From Candidatus Omnitrophota bacterium (lineage in GTDB: Bacteria; Omnitrophota; Gorgyraeia; JABMRG01; JAFGKX01), in contig JAFGKX010000026.1 of assembly GCA_016928375.1 (NCBI GenBank), positions 1-8,326 of the forward strand: 8,326 nt of DNA, read 5' to 3'. Shown one piece after another: positions 1-5,879 of the stretch (positions are counted from its first letter, which is position 1; each line of letters opens with the position of its first letter). The position numbers and the translations under genes are program-made. The notes beneath the pieces were generated by a model. The model worked only from the letters and a program-made list of their open reading frames with translations. It made no database searches and was not told the origin of the DNA.

Positions 1-195
1 GCCTAAAACTATACCCAATAAAAGCACTATCACTGAAGCAAATAATATACGGCCTGTGCTGCCTACAAACACCTCAAAAGAAGAGGCCCTGTTGACAAGC
101 AAATAGACAAACACAAGAAACGGTATTATGCCTATTAAGCACATAGCGTTGTTAAATTCTCTCTTTGCCATAGCTTTAAGCTGGTCTATATCCAT
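1..195 (-). CDS. Membrane protein of unknown function, N-terminus only (cut by window edge)
   Basis: The reading frame begins at ATG 195 and stays open for 65 codons to the window edge, so the C-terminus is missing. A clear ribosome-binding site, AGGAGA at 202-207, lies six bases before the ATG and fixes the start. The peptide begins MDIDQLKAMAKREFNNAM, a charged cytoplasmic head. Two hydrophobic stretches follow, roughly residues 19-35 (LIGIIPFLVFVYLLV) and 47-65 (GRILFASVIVLLLGIVLG), with a short polar loop between them. This looks like the two-helix membrane anchor of a longer protein, possibly a signalling protein with a cytoplasmic domain after the second helix. That role is a guess, because no catalytic domain is visible. 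The gene starts only 20 bases after the tRNA-Arg 3' end and may be co-transcribed with it. Confidence 0.75.
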   Translation of the reverse strand, partial: MDIDQLKAMAKREFNNAMCLIGIIPFLVFVYLLVNRASSFEVFVGSTGRILFASVIVLLLGIVLG

Positions 196-215
196 ATATT
201 TTCTCCTGTTTCGCG

Positions 216-292
216 TGGCGCGCCCGGGGTGAATCGAACACCCAGCCTGCTGGTTCGAAGCCAGCCGCTCTATCCAATTGAGCTACGGGCGC
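216..292 (-). tRNA. tRNA-Arg (anticodon TCG)
   Basis: A full cloverleaf can be folded on the minus strand. The 7-bp acceptor stem is GCGCCCG with CGGGCGC. The D stem is GCTC/GAGC with GG in the loop. The anticodon stem GCTGG/CCAGC encloses the loop CTTCGAA, and the T arm is GGGTG-TTCGATT-CACCC. The discriminator base is G, and the 3' CCA is encoded (216-218). The anticodon occupies 256-258 and reads TCG, for arginine CGA codons. The variable loop is short (class I). All stems pair perfectly, so the gene looks functional. Confidence 0.97.
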
Positions 293-295
293 ACA

Positions 296-342
296 TTCGA
301 CTTTGCTCAGCGTGCCCGTCTTTAGCCTGTCGAAAGGCGGGC
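296..342. repeat. Palindromic, dispersed-repeat-like spacer with a 10-bp hairpin
   Basis: Between the tRNA and the HEAT gene, GCCCGTCTTT (314-323) pairs with AAAGGCGGGC (333-342) through one G-T wobble, leaving a 9-base loop. An outer inverted pair, TTCGAC (296-301) and GTCGAA (329-334), overlaps it. The minus-strand text contains GCTGAGCAAAGTCGAA and TTTCGACAGGCTAAAG. These resemble the 'GAGCGAAGTCGAA / TTCGACAGGCTCA' palindromes scattered through many uncultured bacterial genomes. No T-tract follows on either side, so it is not a standard intrinsic terminator, although the hairpin could still end or stabilise the HEAT transcript. Only one copy is visible here, so its dispersed nature is inferred from resemblance. 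Confidence 0.5.
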
Positions 343-353
343 GCAGAAATCTT

Positions 354-1262
354 TTATTTCTTCTGGCTGCTATACCACTGGGACCATTTTGCGTATTCTC
401 TGCCAAAATTTTGCCCTGTAATGGCCTTTAACGAAGATGCTGCCTTAAGCTGAACATCTTTATAATCATCCTTAAGCGCCTCTATCAAGGCCGGAACTGC
501 TTTTTTGTCTCCGATTTTCCCCAGGGATTCAGCGCATTGTTCGCGGGTAAAATGATCCAGATCTTCGGTAATCGCCTCTGCCAATACTTCTACGGAATTT
601 TTATCCTTCAGGCTGCCCAGTGCTTTGGCGGCTATCCTGCGCACGTCCTTTGATTTATCGTTTGCAAGCGCTTTTCTTATCTGCGCCGCTGTCTTTATAT
701 CTAATTTTTCATTTAAAAGCGTAATTACTGCTATCCTTACCTTTTCACTGTTGTCGCTGATATATTCTGCAACCTGCGCAGGAATCCTGTTATCCCTAAA
801 ATTTACAAGCGCATATATGGCTGATTCTCTTACTGATGATTCTTTATCAGACAACATGCCAAGCAGCGGATTCAATGCCCTGGCATCCGCTATCTTGCCT
901 AATGCTTTGCACGCTGCGGCCCTTATTGTATAAGAATCGTTTTTAAGCGTATATATTAATGTTTCTACTGCATTTTTTGCTTTTAAATCACCCAACAAAT
1001 CGCATGCCAATGTCTTTGATTCGCGGCTGGCTGTTTTATCCTTTAGCATGTCTATGAGATAGGAAGCAGATACTATTCCTATTGCTTTAAGTTCATCATA
1101 ACCTTCTTTTTGTATGCCTCTGGCAGTATGTTTTATTTTTTTAACCGCTTCTTCAATCCTGCCAAGCTGGGTTGAAGTCGGCTCTGCCGCAAAGCAGTTT
1201 GCCAGCGTAAAAAAAACAACGACCAGCCCGAACATGCAGGTTAACGATATCGCTTTCCTCAT
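354..1262 (-). CDS. Exported HEAT-repeat (PBS lyase-like repeat) protein
   Basis: The gene encodes 302 residues. An N-terminal signal peptide (about residues 1-25, MRKAISLTCMFGLVVVFF then a small-residue end around ANCFAA) suggests export to the periplasm. There is a cysteine at the end of the hydrophobic core, but N precedes it, so a lipobox is not convincing. From about residue 50 to 285 there are roughly seven helical repeats of about 31 residues with the HEAT/PBS-lyase pattern, such as IRAAACKALGKIADARAL, VRRIAAKALGSLKDKNSV and TREQCAESLGKIGDKKAV. Such repeats form a curved solenoid that binds other proteins; there is no enzymatic motif. The tail (ITGQNFG..YAKWSQWY) is a common ending for exported HEAT proteins of this kind. 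The start is firm: AGGAGGT sits four bases before ATG 1262. The partner is unknown. It appears to be transcribed on its own. Confidence 0.9.
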   Translation of the reverse strand: MRKAISLTCMFGLVVVFFTLANCFAAEPTSTQLGRIEEAVKKIKHTARGIQKEGYDELKAIGIVSASYLIDMLKDKTASRESKTLACDLLGDLKAKNAVETLIYTLKNDSYTIRAAACKALGKIADARALNPLLGMLSDKESSVRESAIYALVNFRDNRIPAQVAEYISDNSEKVRIAVITLLNEKLDIKTAAQIRKALANDKSKDVRRIAAKALGSLKDKNSVEVLAEAITEDLDHFTREQCAESLGKIGDKKAVPALIEALKDDYKDVQLKAASSLKAITGQNFGREYAKWSQWYSSQKK

Positions 1263-1373
1263 ATCTACCTCCTATATTTTATTTTTAAAATGTCTATTTT
1301 GATCATATTTTTTATATGGAAAAGCTTATTACGCCTTAACCGATAATTACCATGCCGACTTTATTCATGCAGA

Positions 1374-1973
1374 TTATTTTGACTTATGTATTGCAAATAA
1401 AAATGGTACTATAAAATACAACATAAGCCCGATACGCGGATTAAACAAGGAAACTATCATGGATATCACAGAAACAAAGGGTATGATTAAGCACCTTTTA
1501 TTGTAAAACTTAACAACAGAAGGGTCGATGTCCTGATCCACCAGCTTGAATTTTCTGGTTGCGTATTTCCAGTGAACATAGAAAAACATACCCGTAAAGA
1601 ACAGATTGGTCTCAAAAAGAAAAGCTGCGGTAAATACATGCCCGTAATCTCCTACTAATGCGGCAGAAACAGGTATCAATGCTATAAACATAAGCCCGAA
1701 TGCATTTATTAAAAGAGAAAACGAATCTGTGCGTTTTATATAATGAAACTGCTGATGGTGTTCAAGCCACAAAACACCCAGTATTATAAAGCCTTCCGCA
1801 TAATGCAGAAGTTCCGGCCAAAGGCTTAAAAGCAGATTAACCAAATCCGGTTCAGTTATACTTTGCGGCGGGTGCAGGAAAATATCAAACCCGAAAATAA
1901 GCAAAGTCATTGCGAATGCAAATATGCCGTCACTTAAATTCTCAAGCCGATTGGTCTTAAGCTCTATGTTCAC
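1374..1973 (-). CDS. TMEM175-family (DUF1211) potassium-channel-like membrane protein
   Basis: Near the N-terminus is RLENLSDGIFAFAMTLLIF, which matches the TMEM175 signature (R..xFSDGxxAIAxTLL) at the start of the first pore-lining helix. Here the usual F of the FSD triplet is L. About six hydrophobic helices follow, consistent with the single-repeat bacterial form, which assembles as a tetramer in the inner membrane and conducts potassium. The length, about 200 residues, is normal for the family. I chose GTG 1973 because AGGCGG stands nine bases upstream and it puts the RLE..SDG motif near the N-terminus, as in relatives. A TTG at 2009 would add 12 residues and overlap the upstream small gene. 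The GTG lies 13 bases after that gene's stop, with the ribosome-binding site touching the stop, so the two are probably co-translated. Confidence 0.85.
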   Translation of the reverse strand: MNIELKTNRLENLSDGIFAFAMTLLIFGFDIFLHPPQSITEPDLVNLLLSLWPELLHYAEGFIILGVLWLEHHQQFHYIKRTDSFSLLINAFGLMFIALIPVSAALVGDYGHVFTAAFLFETNLFFTGMFFYVHWKYATRKFKLVDQDIDPSVVKFYNKRCLIIPFVSVISMIVSLFNPRIGLMLYFIVPFLFAIHKSK

Positions 1974-1986
1974 ACTTTGTATCCGC

Positions 1987-2142
1987 CTATGTGTTATTTT
2001 CTTCGACAAACTTCTTTATATCTTCTATATTCTCTAATATCAACCTTGCCTTGCTGAGCCCAAAAGAAAAAGGATATTTATCGTCTTCATTTCTTTTTAA
2101 TATGATTAATGGCTTCCCTTTAAATTCGCTTCTCTCTATCAC
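1987..2142 (-). CDS. Small conserved-looking protein of unknown function, 51 residues, GTG start
   Basis: The frame starts at GTG 2142 and ends with TAG at 1987-1989. A strong GGAGGT lies five bases before the GTG, and a near-consensus promoter (2241-2269) lies about 100 bases further upstream, so this short frame has all the signals of a real gene. The protein begins V/M-IERSEFKGKPLIILKR, then has an acidic patch (NEDDKYPF), the stretch SFGLSKARLILENIE and a charged helix (DIKKFVEEN). It has no signal peptide or membrane segment, so it should be cytoplasmic. It resembles short proteins of unknown function that I recall vaguely from other bacteria, but I cannot name a family. It is the first gene of a pair with the TMEM175-type channel, so it may influence that channel; this rests on position only. 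Confidence 0.72.
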   Translation of the reverse strand: MIERSEFKGKPLIILKRNEDDKYPFSFGLSKARLILENIEDIKKFVEENNT

Positions 2143-2240
2143 TTTTTACCTCCATTTTACCCTCGTTTTCCGCTTGGCAAATTATCTTAAAGCGAACACG
2201 AAAGGCTTTGTTTAAAAATACACATTTTAACGCAACCACA

Positions 2241-2269
2241 ATTATATATGAAACAGCGCGGCAGGGCAA
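2241..2269 (-). promoter_or_regulatory. Sigma70-type promoter for the small protein and TMEM175 genes
   Basis: On the minus strand, TTGCCC (2264-2269) and a perfect TATAAT (2241-2246) are separated by 17 bases, the optimal spacing. The predicted transcription start is near 2234, giving a leader of about 90 bases before GTG 2142. The promoter begins only eight bases after the atpC stop, so the pair can be expressed independently of the ATP synthase genes. No terminator is visible between atpC and this promoter. Confidence 0.7.
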
Positions 2270-2276
2270 TTGTTTT

Positions 2277-2528
2277 CTAAGTTAATGCGATCTTGACATT
2301 ATTTTGCAGAATTTGCGCAATCCCGCTATTTTGAACAAGATATTTCTTTTTATTGCCTGCGTCATCCGTCAGAATTATATCTCCTTTTGCCAGGCTGGCG
2401 GCTAAAGGCGCGTGGTCTGCCAATATGCCCATATACCCAATCTGCGAAGGAACCACCAAAGACACTGTCTCGCCTTTGTAAATAACCCCGTCGGGGCTTA
2501 CTATGTCTACGTGAAAAGATTTACCCAT
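2277..2528 (-). CDS. atpC: F-type ATP synthase subunit epsilon, short form
   Basis: The 83-residue protein matches the N-terminal beta-sandwich of the epsilon subunit: FHVDIVSPDGVIYKGETVSL, then IGYMGILADHAPLAASLAKGDI, then the closing strands YLVQNSGIAQILQNNVKIAL. Epsilon is part of the central stalk: it binds gamma and the c-ring in the F1 sector. The usual 130-140 residue protein also has a two-helix C-terminal domain that inhibits ATP hydrolysis. That domain is absent, as in some natural short epsilons (e.g. green sulfur bacteria), so the length may be native rather than a truncation. It ends right at the last beta strand with TAG. It starts 16 bases after the atpD stop with a weak ribosome-binding site (AAAGG, rather far away). 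Its partner gamma is not encoded here. Confidence 0.9.
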   Translation of the reverse strand: MGKSFHVDIVSPDGVIYKGETVSLVVPSQIGYMGILADHAPLAASLAKGDIILTDDAGNKKKYLVQNSGIAQILQNNVKIALT

Positions 2529-2544
2529 ACATTATGAGGCCTTT

Positions 2545-3954
2545 CTATTTATCTGTTTTCATCTGCTTGGCCTTCTCGAGCACATCCTCAATGGCGCCTG
2601 CCATAAAAAACGCCTGCTCCGGAATCTCGTCAAGTGCGCCTTCCAGTATCATATTGAAACCTTTTATGGTATCTTCCCTTTTTACATATTTTCCCTTTAT
2701 GCCGCTGAATGCTTCCGCAACGAAAAACGGCTGCGAAAAAAACTTCTGAATTTTTCTCGCGCGGTATACCATAAGTTTGTCTTCTTCGGATAATTCGTCT
2801 ATGCCGAGTATTGAAATTATATCGCGCAAATCCGCATAACGCTGAAGGATCTTCTGCACCTTAAGCGCTGTATCGTAATGAGTATCTCCTACTAATCTGG
2901 GGTCCAGTATCCTAGACGTCGAATCCAGAGGATCAGCTGCCGGGTAAATGCCAAGTTCCGATATCTGGCGTGAAAGCACTATTTTAGCGTCTAAATGCGC
3001 GAATATCGCAACTATGGCAGGATCAGTCAGGTCGTCTGCCGGCACATATACCGCCTGAACGGATGTAATGGCGCCATTTTTAGTAGATGCGATTCTTTCC
3101 TCCAGTTCCGCTATTTCCGTCGGAAGATTAGGCTGGTATCCCACGGCTGACGGCATGCGCCCTAAAAGAGTGGATACTTCCGAACCCGCCTGTACATAAC
3201 GGTAAACATTATCTATAAAAAACAGCACATCTTTTTTTTCTTCATCACGAAAATATTCCGCCATTGTCAATGCCGCCAGGCCTGCCAGCAATCTTGCTCC
3301 CGGCGGTTCATTCATCTCGCCGAAAACCATGGCCGTATTATTTATTACACCTGAAGCATTCAGCTCAAGCCAAAGATCGTTGCCTTCGCGGGTGCGCTCG
3401 CCTATGCCGCCAAAAATCGAAACGCCGCCTAATTGATGAGCTACATTATGCATAAGCTCCATCACCAAAACGGTTTTCCCCACGCCGGCGCCTCCGAACA
3501 GCCCTATTTTTCCGCCGCGCGGAAAAGGCGCAAGCAAATCTATAACCTTTAGGCCTGTCTCTAATATGGAAGTTATGGGCAGCTGCTCTTCGAATCCCGG
3601 AGACGACCTGTGTATAGGATTTCTTTTCCCCGGCTCTGCCACCTGTCCTTTACTGTCTATAGTTTCGCCAAGGACATTGAACATCCTTCCCAGCGTCTGG
3701 CTGCCTACGGGGACACTTATCGGCGCGCCTAAGCTGTGAACCTCCATACCGCGAACAAGCCTGTCGGTTGAAGTCATTGAAATACAGCGGATAGTATTAT
3801 TACCTATAATTTGAATTGCCTCAAGCGTTAAATTAATGCCTTTTTCTTTATCTTCTATCTTAACAGCGGTCATAATCTGCGGGACATCACCTTCCTGAGG
3901 GAATTTCACATCTACTATAGGGCCTATAACCTGCGTTATTTTGCCATTTGCCAT
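2545..3954 (-). CDS. atpD: F-type ATP synthase subunit beta (catalytic)
   Basis: This is a full-length beta subunit of 469 residues and looks intact. It shows the N-terminal beta-barrel (GKITQVIGPIVDVKFP), the Walker A loop GGAGVGKT (154-161), the catalytic-glutamate segment GERTREGND (185-193), FGEMNEPPGARLL (211-223), SALLGRMPSAVGYQP-like residues 261-275 and DELSEED (386-392) in the C-terminal domain that contacts gamma. The segment DPAIVAIFAHLDA (311-323) departs from the usual DPAPATTFAHLDA. AAAGGA lies about eight bases before ATG 3954. The N-terminal codons overlap by 19 bases with the tail of the damaged atpA frame, an arrangement that would not arise in a normal atpA-atpG-atpD operon. 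With no atpG and only a fragment of atpA in this locus, this beta subunit could not form a working F1 motor unless those subunits are encoded elsewhere. Confidence 0.97.
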   Translation of the reverse strand: MANGKITQVIGPIVDVKFPQEGDVPQIMTAVKIEDKEKGINLTLEAIQIIGNNTIRCISMTSTDRLVRGMEVHSLGAPISVPVGSQTLGRMFNVLGETIDSKGQVAEPGKRNPIHRSSPGFEEQLPITSILETGLKVIDLLAPFPRGGKIGLFGGAGVGKTVLVMELMHNVAHQLGGVSIFGGIGERTREGNDLWLELNASGVINNTAMVFGEMNEPPGARLLAGLAALTMAEYFRDEEKKDVLFFIDNVYRYVQAGSEVSTLLGRMPSAVGYQPNLPTEIAELEERIASTKNGAITSVQAVYVPADDLTDPAIVAIFAHLDAKIVLSRQISELGIYPAADPLDSTSRILDPRLVGDTHYDTALKVQKILQRYADLRDIISILGIDELSEEDKLMVYRARKIQKFFSQPFFVAEAFSGIKGKYVKREDTIKGFNMILEGALDEIPEQAFFMAGAIEDVLEKAKQMKTDK

Positions 3955-4598
3955 AACATTATCCTTTCAATAACTACGCTGGCGGTCTTTTGCCCTATAG
4001 CAACATAAACGCATAAAACATTTTTACCTTTTTGATTAATAATAGCATCCATGGCAATAGCGGTTTTTCCGGTCTGTCTGTCGCCTATAATAAGTTCACG
4101 CTGCCCGCGCCCTATTGGAATCATCGAATCTATTGCCTTTATACCTGTTTCCAGAGATTCACTTACAGGCTAGCGCTGGACAACGTTTGGGATTTCTGCC
4201 TCAATCGCTCGGCGTTTGTCCATTACAATAGGCCCTTTACCGTCTATCGGCATGCCTCCGACATTAACAATACGGCCTATCAACGCGTCACCGACAGGTA
4301 TAGTAATGGTAGCGCCGGTTCTTTTTACTATATCGCCTTCTTTTATATACATATCCGGATTATCCGCGCCGAATACTACGGCTCCGACGCTGTCTTCCTC
4401 AAGGTTTAAAACCATGCCGTAGAGATTATCGTTAAATACAATCGCCTCTCCCATCATGACATCATCGAGCCCGTATATGCGCACGATATCGTCGCCTACC
4501 TGCAGAATCCTTCCGGTTGATTCCTCTTTTATGCGCACCCTGTATTTTTCAAATGCATTTTTTATAGAAGCGGTTATTTCATCCGGTCTTATTTCCAT
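3936..4598 (-). pseudogene. atpA: F-type ATP synthase subunit alpha, broken: premature TAG and missing C-terminal half
   Basis: From ATG 4598 the frame reads a normal alpha subunit: IRPDEITASIKNAFEKY, VGDDIVRIYGLDDVMMGE, RTGATITIPVGDALIGRIV. Codon 143 is TAG (4170-4172), where relatives have a K or Q after the arginine of 'VVQR'. The same frame continues beyond it with PVSESLETGIKAIDSMIPIG and the Walker A motif GDRQTGKT (172-179). The match holds through VAIGQKTASVV (about residue 209), then turns into 11 unrelated residues that read through the atpD ribosome-binding site and end at TAA 3936-3938. A normal alpha has about 500 residues, so roughly 290 are missing together with the whole of atpG. 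Two conventional frames could be called here, 4170-4598 and 3936-4124 (from an internal ATG). The start overlaps the atpH stop by one base (TAATG) behind AGAGGTG. Confidence 0.93.
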
Positions 4599-5143
4599 TA
4601 AAGCACCTCTGCGTTTTTAAGTTTTTTCCTTAATTCCTCAAGCCGCCCTCCGATACTGGCGTCTACTACGGTATTACCTGTCTCTATGCGAAGGCCGCCT
4701 ATTATATTTTTATCCAGCGTTACTGTAAAATTCAATTTTTTATCGGATTTAGCCTGCATCTTTTGTTCCAAAATTTTTAAAACTCCCGGATCTATCGGAT
4801 AGGCGCACCTTACAACGGCATTCGCCTCCTGCTGTTTTATGTAATTTACTATAATATAATCTACGATATCGGATAAAAATTGTATTCGTTTTTTTTCGAT
4901 AATCAATTTTAAAAACTGCAGTAATTCTACGGAAAAATAATTTTTTAATACTGTATCTATAAATTCGTATTTTTCGCTATCTGCCAGGGCAGGGCTTGCG
5001 AGTATGCCCATAAATTCGGGATTGGCCTTCGTAATCTTCATAAGCGCAGCTGTTTCCTGCGCCGCTCTTTCCACGCCTATGGTCTCCTTGGCATATTCGA
5101 TAAATGCCTCGGCATACCTCCTGGCTATCAGCTTAAGCTTCAT
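4598..5143 (-). CDS. atpH: F-type ATP synthase subunit delta (OSCP), peripheral stalk
   Basis: The protein has 181 residues, the usual length for bacterial delta. It carries the N-terminal helical domain (LIARRYAEAFIEYAKE, then the helix pair ending LLQFLKLIIEKKRIQFLSDI) and the C-terminal beta/alpha domain with IIGGLRIETGNTVVDASIGG, the OSCP signature near the end. Delta sits on top of F1 and ties the alpha/beta ring to subunit b. The ATG overlaps the stop of the upstream atpF-like fusion in an ATGA arrangement, and its own stop overlaps the atpA start by one base. This is the tight translational coupling expected in an atpF-atpH-atpA operon, and no damage is visible. Confidence 0.95.
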   Translation of the reverse strand: MKLKLIARRYAEAFIEYAKETIGVERAAQETAALMKITKANPEFMGILASPALADSEKYEFIDTVLKNYFSVELLQFLKLIIEKKRIQFLSDIVDYIIVNYIKQQEANAVVRCAYPIDPGVLKILEQKMQAKSDKKLNFTVTLDKNIIGGLRIETGNTVVDASIGGRLEELRKKLKNAEVL

Positions 5144-5721
5144 TTTTGATTATTCATGCTGCTTATAAAATCGCTGACGAATTTTTTATCTTTCTCTCCG
5201 GTAATTTTTTCTTCCAGCAGGCGTTGAGTAGCTGCCAGCACCATATCCGTCATATCAGCCCTAAGACCTGCCTTGGCTTTGACAACTTCAAGCTCAATAT
5301 CCTTTTTGGCAAGTGCAACTATTTTTTCCGCCTCAACCTGCGCCTGCGGGTATAGGCTGCTTTCAGCCTGCTTTTCCACTGCCTTTGCCAGCTGTATATT
5401 ATACCATGACCATTTCGTATTGGGATTATTGCTCAGCGCTATATCTACAAGATCGGCAAGCGCAAGGGGCCTGGATATGCTCAGTTTTCTTCCCCTGATA
5501 GACGACCAGGCAGAATCGGTTGGCGCAGAAATTTTATTCTGGGATTTTTCCGGCTGAATGCTTTCCTTCAATCTTTTGGCTATCATGTCAGATTCAAGAA
5601 GCTTCACGGATTCGTCAAAATCGCTTAACTGGGACGGAGGCGGATAGGATTTTAAGGTTTGGCAGCCTGAAATAGAGAATATAATAAATGCAAACGCGAA
5701 AGCGCCGGCAGTTTTTTTCAT
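5140..5721 (-). CDS. Chimeric frame: TolC-family lipoprotein N-terminus fused to ATP synthase subunit b C-terminus
   Basis: The 193-residue frame joins two unrelated families. Residues 1-20 are a lipoprotein signal peptide with lipobox ISGC (Cys20). Residues 80-126 (LSISRPLALADLVDIALSNN, then NTKWSWYNIQLAKAVEKQ and SSLYPQ) match the beginning of the outer-membrane efflux (TolC/OprM) domain, where 'L.LADLVDIAL.NNP.T' precedes the first long helix. From about residue 130 the text changes to AEKIVALAKKDIELEVVKAK and LRADMTDMVLAATQRLLEEK, the helical C-terminus of AtpF that binds delta. The N-terminal membrane helix of subunit b is gone, as are the barrel and most helices of the TolC protein. The join is near 5329-5346 and is in frame. 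The gene overlaps atpH (ATGA), the place of atpF. The product would be a lipid-anchored hybrid, probably useless for either role. Either a deletion or an assembly join made it. The start codon has only a weak ribosome-binding site. Confidence 0.85.
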   Translation of the reverse strand: MKKTAGAFAFAFIIFSISGCQTLKSYPPPSQLSDFDESVKLLESDMIAKRLKESIQPEKSQNKISAPTDSAWSSIRGRKLSISRPLALADLVDIALSNNPNTKWSWYNIQLAKAVEKQAESSLYPQAQVEAEKIVALAKKDIELEVVKAKAGLRADMTDMVLAATQRLLEEKITGEKDKKFVSDFISSMNNQK

Positions 5722-5790
5722 ATCTTAGTATTAACTCTATTTTTATATTACGTTAAAGTTTAAGAATAATATTAGGCTTATATTAGTTTC

Positions 5791-5818
5791 ATTGTAACAT
5801 AAATAGAGGAAAAAGCAA
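5791..5818 (-). promoter_or_regulatory. Candidate promoter for the fusion gene and the downstream atp genes
   Basis: On the minus strand, TTGCTT (5813-5818) and TACAAT (5791-5796) are 16 bases apart, each one or two bases from the sigma70 consensus. The predicted start near 5784 gives a leader of about 60 bases before ATG 5721. If the fusion arose by deletion, this was originally the promoter of the TolC-family gene, and the remaining atp genes would now depend on it. The surrounding DNA is very AT-rich, so other matches are possible. Confidence 0.4.
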
Positions 5819-5840
5819 AAACTTTTATTTTATAGAAACC

Positions 5841-5869
5841 TTGACAATATTTGTATTATAATTTATCAT
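5841..5869 (+). promoter_or_regulatory. Sigma70-type promoter for plsC, giving an almost leaderless transcript
   Basis: A perfect TTGACA (5841-5846) is followed after 17 bases by TATCAT (5864-5869), one base from consensus. The predicted transcription start lies around 5875-5877, only three to five bases before ATG 5880. No purine-rich ribosome-binding site precedes the ATG (the bases are CTCAAGTAT), which agrees with leaderless translation. A second TATAAT at 5857-5862 lacks a -35 box at the right distance. Confidence 0.65.
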
Positions 5870-5879
5870 ACTCAAGTAT

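Noticed and set aside
311..345. Intrinsic terminator for the HEAT gene
   Set aside because: The hairpin is good, but no run of T follows it on the minus strand; it is listed as a repeat-like hairpin instead.
176..406. A 76-codon minus-strand frame across the tRNA
   Set aside because: It reads through the tRNA-Arg gene and the palindromic spacer. The tRNA fold explains the sequence.
1263..1373. Promoter of the HEAT gene in this 111-base gap
   Set aside because: The region is A/T-rich and contains a TATGAT-like box, but no credible -35 partner, so I cannot place a promoter.
2529..2544. Truncation of atpC by another deletion
   Set aside because: Short epsilon subunits without the helical domain occur naturally, and the beta-sandwich here is complete, so the short length alone is not evidence of damage.
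4170..4172. TAG read as pyrrolysine or glutamine by recoding
   Set aside because: At least four other genes in the window end with TAG as their natural stop, and the atpA frame is broken further on anyway.
4032..4409. Plus-strand frames of 125 and 68 codons opposite atpA
   Set aside because: They lie antisense to clearly recognisable alpha-subunit sequence and resemble no protein family; they are shadows of the real gene.
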